Assembly (NCBI GenBank): GCA_028819675.1
Contig: JAPPKT010000121.1
Coordinates: 1-60,921, forward strand
Source of the DNA: Caldilineaceae bacterium
Lineage (GTDB): Bacteria > Chloroflexota > Anaerolineae > Caldilineales > Caldilineaceae
DNA: 60,921 nt
Reading direction: 5' to 3'
A program made the translations under genes and the position numbers. Below, piece after piece: positions 43,029-52,047 of the stretch (the stretch's first letter is position 1; the number at the start of each line of letters is the position of its first letter). The notes under the pieces are model-generated. The model worked only from the letters and a program-made list of their open reading frames with translations, was not told where the DNA came from and made no database searches.

Positions 43029-45701
43029 CTAGTTGTCCGCCGCGCTGCCCCATTCCAACAGCTCGGTTCCGTCGCCCTTCTCCGTCCCAATCCACATCAG
43101 CCGTCCGTCACTCCAGATGTGGACGCGCCCCGCCCTGTCATTCCGCAACACGAGACGCCCGCCAAGCGCCTCCAGAACCTCCGGGTCCGGATGACCGTAC
43201 CGATTCTCCGCGCCGACCTGGATGATCGCCACACTTGGGCCGACTGCCTTGATAAACACCGGGCTGCTGCTGTGCTCGCTGCCGTGATGCCCGACCTTGA
43301 GCACGTGCGCGGCGACCGGCTGACCTTCGCGCAACAAATGCTCCTCGCTGGGCAGGCCGGCATCGCCCGTCAACAGCACCGAAAAACTGCCGTAAACCAG
43401 CTTCAGCACCAGCGACCGTTCGTTCTTGTCATCCTCCTCCAGCCCCGTTAAAAACTCCTCCCGCGGCGGCCACAGCGCCCACAGCGCCACCCCGTCACCA
43501 AGATCCAGCCAGGCCCCCTGCTGCAATCCCACCACCGGCACATTCTCCGCATCCAGAGCCGCCAGCCACAGCTGCGAGTCCTCGTGATCGCGCACATTCT
43601 CGCTGATGATCGCCTGGCCGAGCCCGAAGCGACTGGGCAAATCGATCTGTCCGCCAATATGATCCCAGTCAGGATGCGTTACGATCGCCTGATCGATATG
43701 ACGGTCCCAGAACGGCATCACCGCGCCCAGTTCAGCGAACAGCTGCTGGCCGTCATCCCCGCCGTCAATCAACACCTGGCGCCCACTGGGCGTCTGGATA
43801 AAGATCCCGTCCCCCTGCCCGACATCCAGAAAGTAAACGTGGAGCTGCCCGTCCGGCTGCGTCAGGGCCAGCCACCACAGCAGCCCGGCCACCATCGCCA
43901 AGACGCCAACCGTCCAGGTGGGCGTCGCGCCCGCAAGGAGTGTCAACCGCCGGCCGGTCGCGGCTTCTCTGTGTTCCACAGTAGAAAATCGGACGGCCCT
44001 GTGCCCAATCCGCCCCAAGCGCTCAAATAGCGAAGCGGTAGCGCATTTAAACTGCCCCGCTATCGGCTTTCGCCAGTACAACCCCAGAATGGCGGCGTAA
44101 GTTAAAGCCATGGCGCCTCCCCCGTACGCGGCGACCTCCACACTGCCGCCTTGAATGGTCGCGTGCCAATTCACGATCATCGTCGTCCACCATAGACTGG
44201 CGTAGGGTACAAACAGCAGGTAGTAAGCGACCTGCTCTAGGCCCGACAGACCCGCGATCAATCCCATGCCGCCAAAGATCATGATCCAGGGTTGCACCGG
44301 CGCGATCAGCACATTGGTGAACAGACTGATCAGGCTGAGGCGTCCGAAGTAATGGACGATAAGAGGGTAGGTCGTTACGCTGGCCGCGACCGTCATCAAA
44401 AGGCTGTCCCGCAGCAAATCACCAAATGACCTGGGTATGAGAAAATCCGCCTGCGAACCGTCCGCCGCACGCCCCTTCCGCAGCAAGCCCTTCTCCAGCT
44501 TGTGCCATAGTGACGTGACGCTGTCGGTGAGTGCAGGTCCGATCAGGATCAGTCCGACGGTGGCCGCGCTGCTGAGCTGAAAGCCCACATCCCACAGCAT
44601 GAGCGGATTCCACAGCGTCATCGCCCAGCAGGCTGCACCCAGGCTGACCAGCGCCGTGCTCTGCCGCCCCAGCACCGTTGCCACCACAAACAGGCCGCCC
44701 ATCAACGCCGCCCGCATCACCGCGGCGTCTCCGCCCACCAGGACCGTGTACAGGGCAAGGCCGCCCAGGGTCGGCCATAGCGCGCCGCGTTTGCCAAACA
44801 ACCTGATGCCCAGCGCCATGAGCACACCGGTCACCAGCGCCACATTGCTGCCGCTGATCACGATCACGTGGCTGGTGCCCGTGAGGTTGAACTTCTCGTA
44901 CAGCTCGTCGGGAATGCCGGCTTCGATGCCCAGCAGCATCCCGTTTGCCAGCGCCGCGTACGGCTCCGGTAGCAGGCGGTTCAGCAGCCTTTCGCCGCGA
45001 TCGCGCAAGCCGTAGACGAACTGCAGCAGAAACGTACCGCGCAGCATGCCCGGCTGCGGTTCGACGCGTACCCGTCGCATCAGGCTGTGAATCTCTTTGC
45101 GCGCCAGGTAGGCCCGGTAATCGAAGCCCTCGAAGACCGGCGGCTCTGTCAGCTCGCCACGCACCCGCACACCTTCTCCGTAGCGAAAACGGTGTACGTG
45201 ATTCGTCTGCAGTCGCAGGCGCCCGTCGATCCGTATCCTCTCGCCGTCGAGCTCCAGGTACTCCGCCTCGATATCCAGCCGCCGCCGGCCCTCCTTCAGA
45301 ACCGGGTAGCTCGCCACATATCCGTCTACAGCTGCCGGCCGGCTGCCGCCTTCCCCGCCGTTGCCGTTGTAGTAAGCCAGGTCGCTGGGCCCGAGACAGG
45401 GCTGGGGAGGATGCGAACCGAGGCGCAGGACGCCGCAAATGCCGGCCAGCAGAACTCCGCCCACAAGCCAGGCTGAGGGGGTCCTGCGCGGCGGAACAAA
45501 ACCGGCCGACGCCGGCCAGACCATAGGCTCCGCCGCCCGGGGAACGTCAAAGGCATCCCTCCACAGACAGACCGGAATGAAGGCCAGCGCCGTGATCCAG
45601 AAATGGCCCCCGATACCGCAGCCAAACCATCCCTGTTGCCAGAGAAGCTGCCCGCCGGCTACGCCCACAAGATAGGCTACGGCAAGATAGAGAAGTTTCA
45701 T
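43029..45701 (-). CDS. comEC: DNA-uptake channel ComEC/Rec2
   Basis: 890 aa. N-terminal membrane segments, then the DUF4131-like beta region (ELTEPPVFEGFDYRAYLARK), the Competence domain with many helices (LTGTSHVIVISGSNVALVTG marks its start), and a C-terminal metallo-beta-lactamase domain: VYFLDVGQGDGIFI, THPDWDHIGG, LLTGDAG, VLKVGHHGSEHSSS. It forms the inner-membrane pore for transforming DNA; the MBL domain probably degrades one strand. The size and order are complete. comEA is ~560 bases upstream on the same strand, with a small membrane gene between. Confidence 0.95.
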   Translation of the reverse strand: MKLLYLAVAYLVGVAGGQLLWQQGWFGCGIGGHFWITALAFIPVCLWRDAFDVPRAAEPMVWPASAGFVPPRRTPSAWLVGGVLLAGICGVLRLGSHPPQPCLGPSDLAYYNGNGGEGGSRPAAVDGYVASYPVLKEGRRRLDIEAEYLELDGERIRIDGRLRLQTNHVHRFRYGEGVRVRGELTEPPVFEGFDYRAYLARKEIHSLMRRVRVEPQPGMLRGTFLLQFVYGLRDRGERLLNRLLPEPYAALANGMLLGIEAGIPDELYEKFNLTGTSHVIVISGSNVALVTGVLMALGIRLFGKRGALWPTLGGLALYTVLVGGDAAVMRAALMGGLFVVATVLGRQSTALVSLGAACWAMTLWNPLMLWDVGFQLSSAATVGLILIGPALTDSVTSLWHKLEKGLLRKGRAADGSQADFLIPRSFGDLLRDSLLMTVAASVTTYPLIVHYFGRLSLISLFTNVLIAPVQPWIMIFGGMGLIAGLSGLEQVAYYLLFVPYASLWWTTMIVNWHATIQGGSVEVAAYGGGAMALTYAAILGLYWRKPIAGQFKCATASLFERLGRIGHRAVRFSTVEHREAATGRRLTLLAGATPTWTVGVLAMVAGLLWWLALTQPDGQLHVYFLDVGQGDGIFIQTPSGRQVLIDGGDDGQQLFAELGAVMPFWDRHIDQAIVTHPDWDHIGGQIDLPSRFGLGQAIISENVRDHEDSQLWLAALDAENVPVVGLQQGAWLDLGDGVALWALWPPREEFLTGLEEDDKNERSLVLKLVYGSFSVLLTGDAGLPSEEHLLREGQPVAAHVLKVGHHGSEHSSSPVFIKAVGPSVAIIQVGAENRYGHPDPEVLEALGGRLVLRNDRAGRVHIWSDGRLMWIGTEKGDGTELLEWGSAADN

Positions 45702-45870
45702 CCAATCGGGCCGGTTCGAGAGGCGTATTCAGACCCGGTCGCGAGGAGCCCGGACGGCCAAAGTATCTCTACACGTCCGGGATACTTGCCCGGTCTGGAG
45801 GTGCGCGCCAGCGCAGGCGGAACGACAACAAAAAGGGATCTATATACCTGGCTGGACGTATTGCTGACCT

Positions 45871-46065
45871 TTAGCCGCCCAATAGCCATACTCCGATGGC
45901 ATACCAGATATCGAGCAGTATTCTTACCGATGGAACCAGAACAATGAGAATGAAATAGACAGCGGGCAGGACGATGATTTCAATTGTTTCAACGAAATTC
46001 GTGAACTCCCACACCTGCTCGCCTGTAAACGTTCCCCAAGGAAACCTCCACAGACCGTCAGGCAT
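45871..46065 (-). CDS. Small membrane protein between comEA and comEC
   Basis: 64 aa with a strong AAGGAG eight bases before the ATG. One long or two short hydrophobic helices (IIVLPAVYFILIVLVPSVRI and WYAIGVWLLGG). No family recognised. Co-directional with comEA and comEC, so a role in competence is possible but only by position. Confidence 0.6.
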   Translation of the reverse strand: MPDGLWRFPWGTFTGEQVWEFTNFVETIEIIVLPAVYFILIVLVPSVRILLDIWYAIGVWLLGG

Positions 46066-46102
46066 CCTGTTTCTCCTTTCTTATTTATCCCAACCTGTAT
46101 CC

Positions 46103-46261
46103 ACGCAAAGAAAATCCGATACGCCTTTGGTGTTCTCCGCGTTCCTCCGCGTCCTCCGCGGACAAAAAGGTGTTGCCGTTCTCCGTGTTCCTCCGTGCTC
46201 CTTCGTGGACAGACCAGGTTTTGCCTGTGGATATCCCGGTTCAGGCAAACGTCAACGATCC
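46103..46261. repeat. CTCCGCG-type repeat abutting comEA
   Basis: GAAAATCCGATACGCCTTTG start as at 33550, two rounds of TTCTCCG(C/T)G(T)TCC, then AGACCAGGTTTTGCCTGTGG and GGTTCAGGCAAACGTCAACG as at 42970-43020. Confidence 0.75.
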
Positions 46262-46966
46262 CTAATCGCTAACTTTGACCAGCGGCGCGATGGCCTCCAT
46301 GGTCTTGGGGCCAATGCCGGGCACCCGCTCCAGCTCCTCGACCGTACCGAAGGGCCGCTCCGCGATGATCGCCGCGGCCTTGACCGGGCCGATGCCGGGA
46401 AGCGTCTCGAGTAATTCAAGGGAGGCCGTGTTGACGTTGATCGGAAACGGGCGGTCTGCCGTCATCAGCTCGCCACTTGATGCGCTGGAGGACGCCCCCG
46501 CGGCCGCCGCGGACGATTGCCCCGACAGACCGGCAGGGGGCGCCCCGCTTGTTGACGCGGCCTCTGCCCCCGGGGATTGCGGCAGAGGCACATGCACCTG
46601 CGCACCGTCATGAAGCAGCTCCGCCTGGTTGACGAGCGCCGGGTCCGCATCTGCCACCAGACCGCCCGCCCTGGCCAGCGCATCACCCACGCGGGCCCCC
46701 GCCGGCACCTCGTACATGCCCGGTCTGTGCACGCCCCCGCTTACAAACACGACGAGCGGACCGGGCGTGGCAGTCGGCGCTGGCGTCTCCGTCGGGGCCG
46801 GAGTTGGCAGCGCATGCAGCACGATCGGGGGCGGCGTAGGCCGCTGCAGCTGCCACATCAAAGCCCCCGTCAGGATCGCGCACAGCAGAAACCCCACCAG
46901 GAATCCCAGCCCTGCATACCGTATCGCCGCCGCCGGGGCGTCTGGGGGCGTATCCTTAGTGTCCAT
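46262..46966 (-). CDS. comEA: Competence DNA receptor ComEA
   Basis: 234 aa. N-terminal membrane anchor (AGLGFLVGFLLCAILTGALM), a Pro/Thr linker, an SLBB domain (VVFVSGGVHRPGMYEVPAGA), a Ser/Ala linker, and a C-terminal double helix-hairpin-helix: INVNTASLELLETLPGIGPV and VEELERVPGIGPKTMEAIAP. It binds incoming double-stranded DNA outside the membrane and hands it to ComEC. ATG 46966 with AGGA six bases upstream is preferred; ATG 46990 also has GAGG nearby. Confidence 0.93.
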   Translation of the reverse strand: MDTKDTPPDAPAAAIRYAGLGFLVGFLLCAILTGALMWQLQRPTPPPIVLHALPTPAPTETPAPTATPGPLVVFVSGGVHRPGMYEVPAGARVGDALARAGGLVADADPALVNQAELLHDGAQVHVPLPQSPGAEAASTSGAPPAGLSGQSSAAAAGASSSASSGELMTADRPFPINVNTASLELLETLPGIGPVKAAAIIAERPFGTVEELERVPGIGPKTMEAIAPLVKVSD

Positions 46967-47579
46967 GGTTTGTCCTGATCGGGGTCCCATATCCTCTGTT
47001 CCCCGCCTCCGGGAGTCAGTTCTTGACAGCTACATCTTACGCTGCACGATACAAGTCACAAGATGAGTCCGAAGCACCTGCATCGATACGAGTATGAATG
47101 TCAGGGCAAGCACAAAACAACCGGCCCCTGGATTCCAAGATGCAGATGGAAAACGTTGTGGAGGGTTCGGTAGCCAAACGCTTGCGCTGTCAGAAGTTGA
47201 CCGCCGGGGGCGTTAAGGGAGTTGATTGGGATGAAGGAGCAATAAAATCATTGCCTCAGCAAATGCTCTATTTCATGCCTCAGATTAGCTTCATTCCCTG
47301 AAGCATCTGTCGCAATGAGAACAGCAACAGATAACCGTTGTGCGCTCTCCAGAATCTTTTCTAAAGGTATTTCGTTTGTTTTAGATGTCATTTCCCGTAT
47401 ACTTTGTAATCCCTTTGCCCGATTGCAAAAGACGTTCCCCGATGCCGGGTGTCGTACTTGAAGTACGGCTCCGCGAGATAGACGGTCAGATGATCTGGTT
47501 TGTAGAGATGATGATGCTTAAAGACCGTCCGCTGGGTGCGGTTGGTCTCAGTCGCGGACGGCCACGTCATTCCTTGCGG
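46967..47579. other. Intergenic region, no supported gene
   Basis: Two short plus frames (47098-47301, 47385-47594) lack ribosome binding sites and family signals. It should contain the comEA promoter on the minus strand; I cannot point to it. Confidence 0.45.
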
Positions 47580-47957
47580 TCATCCACGCCTTGACACGAA
47601 ATCGGTATTCCGCAGAAGTCTGGAAATCCCTTCATGCGGGTCGCTGTCTTCTGATGGAAGTATTTTCTCTATTTCCTCTAGCATAGACAGATTAAGACGT
47701 ATACCGCTCTCAAATGCCTCTGAAACGATTTCGCGTTCTGGTTCGTCTTGAAAGTTGGAAGCGAGTTGCTCTTGTACGGAATTCACTAAGTCTGGAGAAA
47801 CAATCTCGCTTGATTCTCCTAAAAGACCAAGAAGCACCTCTTTGGCAGGCTTAAGAGAATCCTTGTATGACAAGAGTACCATTAGGATGGCCTTTGTAGC
47901 GGCTTCTGCAGCCATCTCACCACTGCGCTTGGCCACAGTTTCCTGGTCTGCACTCAT
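47580..47957 (-). CDS. Hypothetical helical protein
   Basis: 125 aa from ATG 47957 (AGGAG about 11 bases upstream); a longer frame to 48056 has an Ala/Leu-rich extension that looks non-native. Helices GEMAAEAATKAILMVLLSYK and LVNSVQEQLASNFQDEPER, acidic overall. No family recognised; soluble. Confidence 0.5.
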   Translation of the reverse strand: MSADQETVAKRSGEMAAEAATKAILMVLLSYKDSLKPAKEVLLGLLGESSEIVSPDLVNSVQEQLASNFQDEPEREIVSEAFESGIRLNLSMLEEIEKILPSEDSDPHEGISRLLRNTDFVSRRG

Positions 47958-48062
47958 CGTCTGAAAATCTCCTATATGAGAGGGTAAAGCTCCCCCTGCG
48001 GTCGCGAGCGCAAGCGGCGCAGGCCCTGTTAGCCTACGCAACCAAGAGAGACTCATTGACGC

Positions 48063-48425
48063 TCAATTGTCCCGGTGACAATAAGCTTGCCTGTCGCAGC
48101 ATGTGCCATTCAGGCCCGCCTGAAAGTCGCAACCATGTTTCCGGGGGTTTTCTATGCCCAGGTAACCCGCATGGCCTAGACAATCATGTATGGTTCCCTG
48201 GGGATGTTTGAAGAACCGCGAATGCAGGTAGCGAGATGCCCTTACAATGCCGTGGCAATAAATGCAGGGAAGGTAGGTGCCAAGCGGTACATCCAGGATG
48301 TGAACTATCGTTCCCTGGTCTACATGCTGTTGAATCACCGCTGGCAAGTTGTTTTCTATCGCCGAGGCAATGTCTGTTCGTACAGCAGCATTGGGATCGT
48401 GGTGTCCAACAAGCGCATAGATCAT
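48063..48425 (-). CDS. Zinc-ribbon protein, CoiA-like motif
   Basis: 120 aa, start supported by AGGAG eight to nine bases before the ATG. The centre LPCIYCHGIVRASRYLH then RFFKHPQGTIHDC has the Cys-x2-Cys ... F-x-H ... Cys spacing seen in the zinc part of CoiA-like competence and nuclease-related proteins. More Cys follow (GTCCDRQAYCH). N-terminal ~45 residues may be a small separate domain. It sits near the com genes; true membership of the family is unproven. Confidence 0.5.
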   Translation of the reverse strand: MIYALVGHHDPNAAVRTDIASAIENNLPAVIQQHVDQGTIVHILDVPLGTYLPCIYCHGIVRASRYLHSRFFKHPQGTIHDCLGHAGYLGIENPRKHGCDFQAGLNGTCCDRQAYCHRDN

Positions 48426-48706
48426 CTAATGGTCTCCTGTGCGGGGTTGTGAATCACCGCCTGCCGTCGCGAGGGCAGGCACAGTTCAGCCGGGGCCGGC
48501 CGCGCTCATTCTCGGCCACCGCCCAGCACTGCAGGATTGGATTGTCGAAGCAGGATTTGCTACAATCGAGGCATCCATGAGCTCGCCCTCGTGGATCACG
48601 CCGATGCGGCTCGCCCCGCGACCGGCTTTTTTGCGCCCCCAGTTTGCCACAGATGGCGCAGGCCGCGAAAAATTCGACGCGCGCTGCCACCTAGCCACGC
48701 ACACCC

Positions 48707-48901
48707 CTACTCACACACCACCCCGTCCCCATCCCATATGTACGCATACGCCGGATGGCCGCTGCACACGAACGCCATATCGTGGCTGCGCGCTTCGGCG
48801 CAGGTGATGCGGCCGTCGCCGTTTCGTCCCCCAATAATCCACAAGGACGGCGCAATGCGGGCAGATTTTCTTACGCCCTCTCTTGATATCTTCCCGGACA
48901 A
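48707..48901 (-). pseudogene. Excalibur-domain remnant
   Basis: 64 aa. NGDGRITCAEARSHDMAF and YIWDGDGVVCE with stop directly after are the two calcium-loop-like halves of an excalibur domain, normally found at the end of secreted nucleases. The upstream part has no nuclease in frame, no ribosome binding site, and starts within the end of the next gene's flank, so I read it as a leftover of a larger gene. 48426-48706 contains no other gene I can support. Confidence 0.5.
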
Positions 48902-48955
48902 GATTCTCCTGATCGGTTCGATCTGCAGTCCCCGGCGTCAACTAGCCCCGCCAGT

Positions 48956-49579
48956 CTAGGGCGCATATAGTTGATATAGACGGATCAAGAAAGCGGGTAT
49001 GTCATAGATGGACCACAAGTAGAGGGCAGCCACGGCTATCGCGGCAACAATAAGAAACACAAACCAGCGTGTGCGGCTGCCTCTTTGAGAAATCAAAGCG
49101 TCCAGGTCGGTTCGCAGAACACGTATTTCCTCGCTTACATTTTCTTGTGCCTGAGAAATCTGTGTAATCGCTTGTTGACCGGCTATTGTGACTTCCCCTA
49201 CTTCGACCCACCTCAATATAACCTGCAATTGGCCTTGCAATTCGTCCTGTGTGACGTCCTTAAACTTCTGATCTGCCCCTGCCTCTCTGAGCTTGTCTTC
49301 CAGCTGTTTGTGCGAAAAGTCGAGTTTACTGATCAAACGTCGAAAACAGTTGGCCGTCAAATGACAAGTTTTGCAGAGCGCCGTAAAGTGACTGGCTGTT
49401 AATTCGCAATTTGGAGTGTAGTCTTCTGGCTCCCAGTGATGGGCGTTAACTGCCTGTTCGCTTCCGCAGAATTGGCACATCTCGCTGGAGCGGGCGAAAG
49501 CTTGTTTTCTGGCTGTGTAAAAATTATCTGTGCATGCCTTTAGCGTGCATTCGTGTCCTGCGCAGCCCGGATTTGCCAT
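48956..49579 (-). CDS. HNH-like zinc protein with C-terminal membrane anchor
   Basis: 207 aa. An HNH-like zinc module: MCQFCGSEQAVNAHHWEP and FTALCKTCHL, i.e. two CxxC pairs around AHHW. Next comes a coiled-coil region (QAITQISQAQENVSEEIRVL) and a single C-terminal helix (WFVFLIVAAIAVAALYLW). The HNH-like fold may cut or just bind nucleic acid; tail anchoring would hold it at the inner membrane. Start ATG 49579 has GGAGCG nearby. No named family recognised. Confidence 0.65.
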   Translation of the reverse strand: MANPGCAGHECTLKACTDNFYTARKQAFARSSEMCQFCGSEQAVNAHHWEPEDYTPNCELTASHFTALCKTCHLTANCFRRLISKLDFSHKQLEDKLREAGADQKFKDVTQDELQGQLQVILRWVEVGEVTIAGQQAITQISQAQENVSEEIRVLRTDLDALISQRGSRTRWFVFLIVAAIAVAALYLWSIYDIPAFLIRLYQLYAP

Positions 49580-50433
49580 TGGTTCAATCGCTCCTGCTCA
49601 GGGTAATGGTGAATCCAACATTGGTCGCGTTTGTAGAACGCCATTGCGGGTGGAATCCAGTCGAAACTACATATGCTACTGAAGTCGAAGGCGCTGCTGC
49701 GCGCTGCTGCCGTTCTATGCGCGCTGGTCCAGATCCTCTCCCGCGATCAGTGAACGGCCCGAAGTCCGTGTCCCAAGCACAGCAAAATCCATCGCCGGAT
49801 CCCATGGCCGTGGCTGGTCAAATTATGTTGTGAAAAGGAGAATTCTGAAGAAAGTAACGCCCGCGCGCAGGAGCGCCTTCTACAAATAATGCATATATTT
49901 TCGGGAGGCGTATTTACTAGACCTCTGTGGAAAGCGGTCTCACGCGCAGTCGGTACGACAGTGGCCAGAACTGACGGTGCGTATGTTCGTTGAAGTTGCC
50001 GCCTGTCGTGAGCCAAACGTCTCTCTCCGCCCAGTGAGCCATTTTCCTGATACTTCCCCAACACTAGAGTATACAGTGCCCATATGTAATCAACGCGTCA
50101 TTTTGGCCCTGTTTCCGTGTCAGTATCGTACCAATATTGCAACATACCTTCTCCAGCCCGTCAGAACGGAGACTAAGCCCGTCGGTCCCCAAACGCGCAC
50201 GCGCCGGATCAGTATGATCCGGCGCTCTCAAACTCTGGACGTTAAGTCCGTTTCGATTTTCTAAAATCGGGGCAGGGAACAGTGAAGACCAGAAAATCCG
50301 GGAATTACGTACTTGATGCAACAAACTGGGTGGAAGAGCGATAAACCTTTTTGGACTAAGGGCTAGCCTTGTAATATATCAATATCACAATTCTTCGTGT
50401 TAATCTATCTCCCCGTGATAGGAGAACACTGCA
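49580..50433. other. 850-bp region without a supported gene
   Basis: Frames are short. No repeats of the families seen elsewhere in the window were recognised. A CGCGCCGGATCAGTATGATC segment near 50200 contains a short GATC palindrome. Confidence 0.4.
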
Positions 50434-50598
50434 ATGCCCAAGTCTCGCCAGGAAGCCGCTCTTGAGGAGCTGAAAAAATCACTTCGTAAAATTGCAGCTT
50501 ACGATCCCCCTCCGAAAGCCCCACAAAAAACATTTGCTCCTAAGGCCCAGCATCGTCTCTCTACAAAGAAGAGAATGACGAGCACTTCTACATCCTGA
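50434..50598 (+). CDS. 54-residue basic protein
   Basis: Short gene with a good ribosome binding site (AGGAG ten bases before ATG). The product starts MPKSRQEAALEELKKSLRKI, an amphipathic basic helix, followed by a Pro/Lys-rich tail. Its stop codon forms the first bases of a perfect 10-bp hairpin, so gene and terminator are fused. No family recognised; nucleic-acid binding is possible. Confidence 0.6.
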   Translation: MPKSRQEAALEELKKSLRKIAAYDPPPKAPQKTFAPKAQHRLSTKKRMTSTSTS

Positions 50599-50621
50599 TT
50601 CTGTCTCCGCGGACAGAATCA
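50596..50621 (+). terminator. Hairpin overlapping the stop codon
   Basis: TGATTCTGTC (50596-50605) pairs perfectly with GACAGAATCA (50612-50621). There is no T-run, so it may terminate weakly or protect the mRNA end. Confidence 0.55.
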
Positions 50622-50658
50622 TCAGCTCATTCTCTGGGTCACCACCCGGAGAATTCTT

Positions 50659-50988
50659 CTATGCCTCCTGTTTCTCAGGCTCAACGCGGCTGTGACAATA
50701 GCAACATTTTGTTGCTTCAATGTGTATGGCGCGGCGACAAGCCTGGCACCACTTCATCTCATTAAGTCTGACTTTTCTGCCATCAAGAAGATCTTGGTTG
50801 ACAGGAAACAGGAACATTGAGATTAGGATAATGGCGCCGAAAAAGAGAGCTGCAAGGAACCAGGCAAGCCCATTTTGTCCTCGAACTTCTGCTGCGATCG
50901 ATGCAATTATCGCAATGGCAATGTTGCTGACGATAGTGAAGATCACAATCCCAGTTAACAAATTGCCAAGGAATTCTGTGACAGGCAT
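50659..50988 (-). CDS. Membrane protein with C-terminal zinc ribbon
   Basis: 109 aa from ATG 50988 (AGGAG ten bases upstream). Two hydrophobic helices (LTGIVIFTIVSNIAIAIIAS; WFLAALFFGAIILISMFLF) followed by WCQACRRAIHIEATKCCYCH, a zinc ribbon. The order is like the 23878-24240 protein. It follows a 56-residue membrane gene by 38 bases, likely one operon. Function unknown. Confidence 0.7.
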   Translation of the reverse strand: MPVTEFLGNLLTGIVIFTIVSNIAIAIIASIAAEVRGQNGLAWFLAALFFGAIILISMFLFPVNQDLLDGRKVRLNEMKWCQACRRAIHIEATKCCYCHSRVEPEKQEA

Positions 50989-51026
50989 GGCTATACACTC
51001 CTGTTTCAACTCAAAATGATTCGTGA

Positions 51027-51197
51027 TCAAAAAAAAAGCCTGAAGAGATCGAACAGAAAAACCGATGACCAGAGGGCAATAGCCCAGCTTGCCCAAACAA
51101 TGAAATGACCTGCAAACAACCACAGAGGAAGAATCACGAATACACCCAAGAGCCAGCTCGAGCAAGACCAGCTCGTTCCATTGTCGCGGGCAGCCAT
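51027..51197 (-). CDS. 56-residue membrane protein
   Basis: AGGAGG lies seven bases before the ATG. The protein is almost all membrane helix: SWLLGVFVILPLWLFAGHFI and WASWAIALWSSVFLFDLF, a two-helix hairpin rich in Trp. First gene of a pair with the zinc-ribbon membrane protein. Confidence 0.6.
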   Translation of the reverse strand: MAARDNGTSWSCSSWLLGVFVILPLWLFAGHFIVWASWAIALWSSVFLFDLFRLFF

Positions 51198-51403
51198 ATC
51201 TTGCCTCCTGAAAGGCGGTGAGTGGAGTCTCGTATTCAGTTGTTTTTCAGTGTGGTTATACGAGCGCCATCGCCGGTCATGGTAAGGCGAAAATAAACGC
51301 CCAGGATTTAAGGAAGAGTGGAAAGAGAGGAATGGGGTCGACGACGACTGACTGGAACGGGGAGCGTCTCGGCGCTGCACAGGGGTGCCCCCTTGGTGGT
51401 AAC

Positions 51404-51535
51404 CGGTAATGGGTAGCCACCACAGCGTCCATTAACTTTGCAGTCGTCCAGCAAGGGGGCGTAATGCCCCCATTAGCGGTCGAGGATATTCTTGCGACTA
51501 CAAAGTTACAACGCTGTGGTGAGGCTAGCCTAACC
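51404..51535. repeat. Long nested inverted repeat
   Basis: Outer arms 51404-51446 and 51494-51535 match when one is inverted (shared blocks CACCACAGCG or CCACAGCG, TAACTTTG, AGTCG; roughly 80% overall). Inside, GGGGGC (51455-51460) and GCCCCC (51466-51471) form a second stem. It could be a MITE or a structured RNA of ~135 nt. No gene overlaps it. Confidence 0.65.
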
Positions 51536-51711
51536 GATGTGAGGCGGTACTACAAACGAGGAAGATTCACTTGAAAATGGAGGTCGAAGACGCGACTGCG
51601 CATGGCAAGCGATCGGCATGAGCCCTGCGCGCCGTTGCCTCTCCGGGCGTGCCGGTTCCGTTCCCCCCTTCTGCGGGGGCAAAGTACGGCCGGTCCGCGC
51701 GGGGCCGCGCA

Positions 51712-51782
51712 ACTGCCCAAAGAATACCCCATACACCCTTGACGTTCTCCGCGTCTCTCTGTGTTCTTCCGCGGACAAAATC
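51712..51782. repeat. CTCCGCG-type dispersed repeat
   Basis: AAAGAATACCCCATACACCC then TTGACGTTCTCCGCGTCTC; a divergent relative of the units at 33.5 and 46.1 kb. Confidence 0.65.
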
Positions 51783-51848
51783 GGAGTTTGAGTTGGTGGG
51801 CACTGTCTGCGGGACTCACAAGTTCCATGTTCCTGAGTCCACCGGCCT

Positions 51849-51881
51849 CGCTCCGTAAGGTTTATAGTACCTTACGGAGCG
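51849..51881. terminator. Perfect 12-bp hairpin
   Basis: CGCTCCGTAAGG (51849-51860), nine-base loop, CCTTACGGAGCG (51870-51881), followed by AAAA on + (TTTT on the minus strand before it). Likely terminator or protein site; it lies 170 bases downstream of the minus-strand replication gene. Confidence 0.55.
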
Positions 51882-52047
51882 AAAACGACGCTTAGAACGG
51901 CTCCTGTGCGGCTGGTTGTCGCCGGATCGGGCAAAATGGGCCAATTTCTGCCGTCTTGAAGCGAACTCCCTGTAGCTGCGTCTGGCGGCGGCCGCGGCCG
52001 GCTCGCGCCCTTACCGACCACTGACCACTGCAGTTTGACCACTGCCC

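Noticed and set aside
44419..45438. 339-codon minus frame inside comEC
   Set aside because: Second frame of comEC, Arg/Ala-rich; the comEC reading carries all motifs.
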